Assembly: GCA_031412355.1 (NCBI GenBank)
Contig: JANOCR010000276.1
Location: 1 to 5,093 of the forward strand
Source: JAENVT01 sp031412355
GTDB taxonomy: Bacteria; Actinomycetota; Acidimicrobiia; Acidimicrobiales; Ilumatobacteraceae
Length of the DNA stretch: 5,093 bases
Reading direction: 5' to 3'
Both the position numbers and the translations under genes were made by a program. A model generated the notes under the pieces. It was not told the origin of the DNA, did not search any database, and worked only from the letters and a program-made list of their open reading frames with translations. Below, one piece after another: positions 5,009 to 5,093 of the stretch (its first letter is position 1; each line of letters starts with the position of its first letter).

Positions 5009-5093
5009 GCCTGCCAGCCTCTCACGCAAGCGGTGCAGCGCTCGTCAGCGCCAAGCGTCCACTTCAGGTCGTGGCGACGTCACGCCGGGCGAA
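5009..5093 (-). other. Upstream region of the patatin-like gene
   Basis: It contains the ribosome binding site GAGAGG at 5018-5023. One minus-strand frame entering from the right edge reads SPGVTSPRPEVDAWR and stops at 5047-5045, which could be the tail of a preceding gene in the same direction. Sixteen codons are too few to claim a gene. Confidence 0.25.

Noticed and set aside
1..5093. CRISPR arrays, tRNA/rRNA genes, insertion sequences, attachment sites, toxin-antitoxin or defence genes
   Set aside because: I looked for spaced direct repeats, transposase-like frames with terminal inverted repeats, and RNA gene signatures and saw none.

Overview
The window is GC-rich DNA with short intergenic gaps and GTG/ATG starts. 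The protein families are typical of Actinomycetota: a carboxymuconolactone decarboxylase-like protein, a lumazine-binding-like NTF2 protein, an exported CHRD/superoxide-dismutase-like protein and an RssA-like patatin. I would guess Acidimicrobiia or Mycobacteriales. The sequence alone does not settle the order, and there is no rRNA or other marker.

Layout, left to right. (1) The start of an AhpD/carboxymuconolactone decarboxylase family gene on the minus strand runs off the left edge. (2) A short remnant of a VOC/glyoxalase-like gene sits just before an intact cation diffusion facilitator (CDF) metal transporter on the plus strand. (3) A small NTF2-like/lumazine-binding-like gene on the minus strand converges on the transporter. 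(4) A 424-base gap carries a broken alpha/beta-hydrolase fragment and an inverted repeat. (5) A secreted CHRD-like protein with two EF-hand-like loops follows on the plus strand and ends at a strong hairpin terminator. (6) A stretch of about 530 bases after that terminator has no intact gene. It holds remnants of a DUF1232 (YkvA-like) gene, an epoxide hydrolase and possibly a DUF3237 protein. (7) A 156-residue protein of unknown family on the plus strand converges on (8) a complete patatin-like phospholipase on the minus strand, whose upstream region reaches the right edge.

The genes do not form a pathway. They are mostly single-gene units in alternating orientations, separated by decayed genes. 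The most notable property is the density of gene relics: four that I recognise with fair confidence plus one weaker candidate. At least two of them keep flanking parts of a protein while the middle is missing. This looks like an accessory region undergoing gene loss. I found no CRISPR array, tRNA, rRNA, insertion sequence or obvious defence or phage system, and nothing I would call a new biological system. The 156-residue orphan gene is the only intact coding sequence without a recognisable family.
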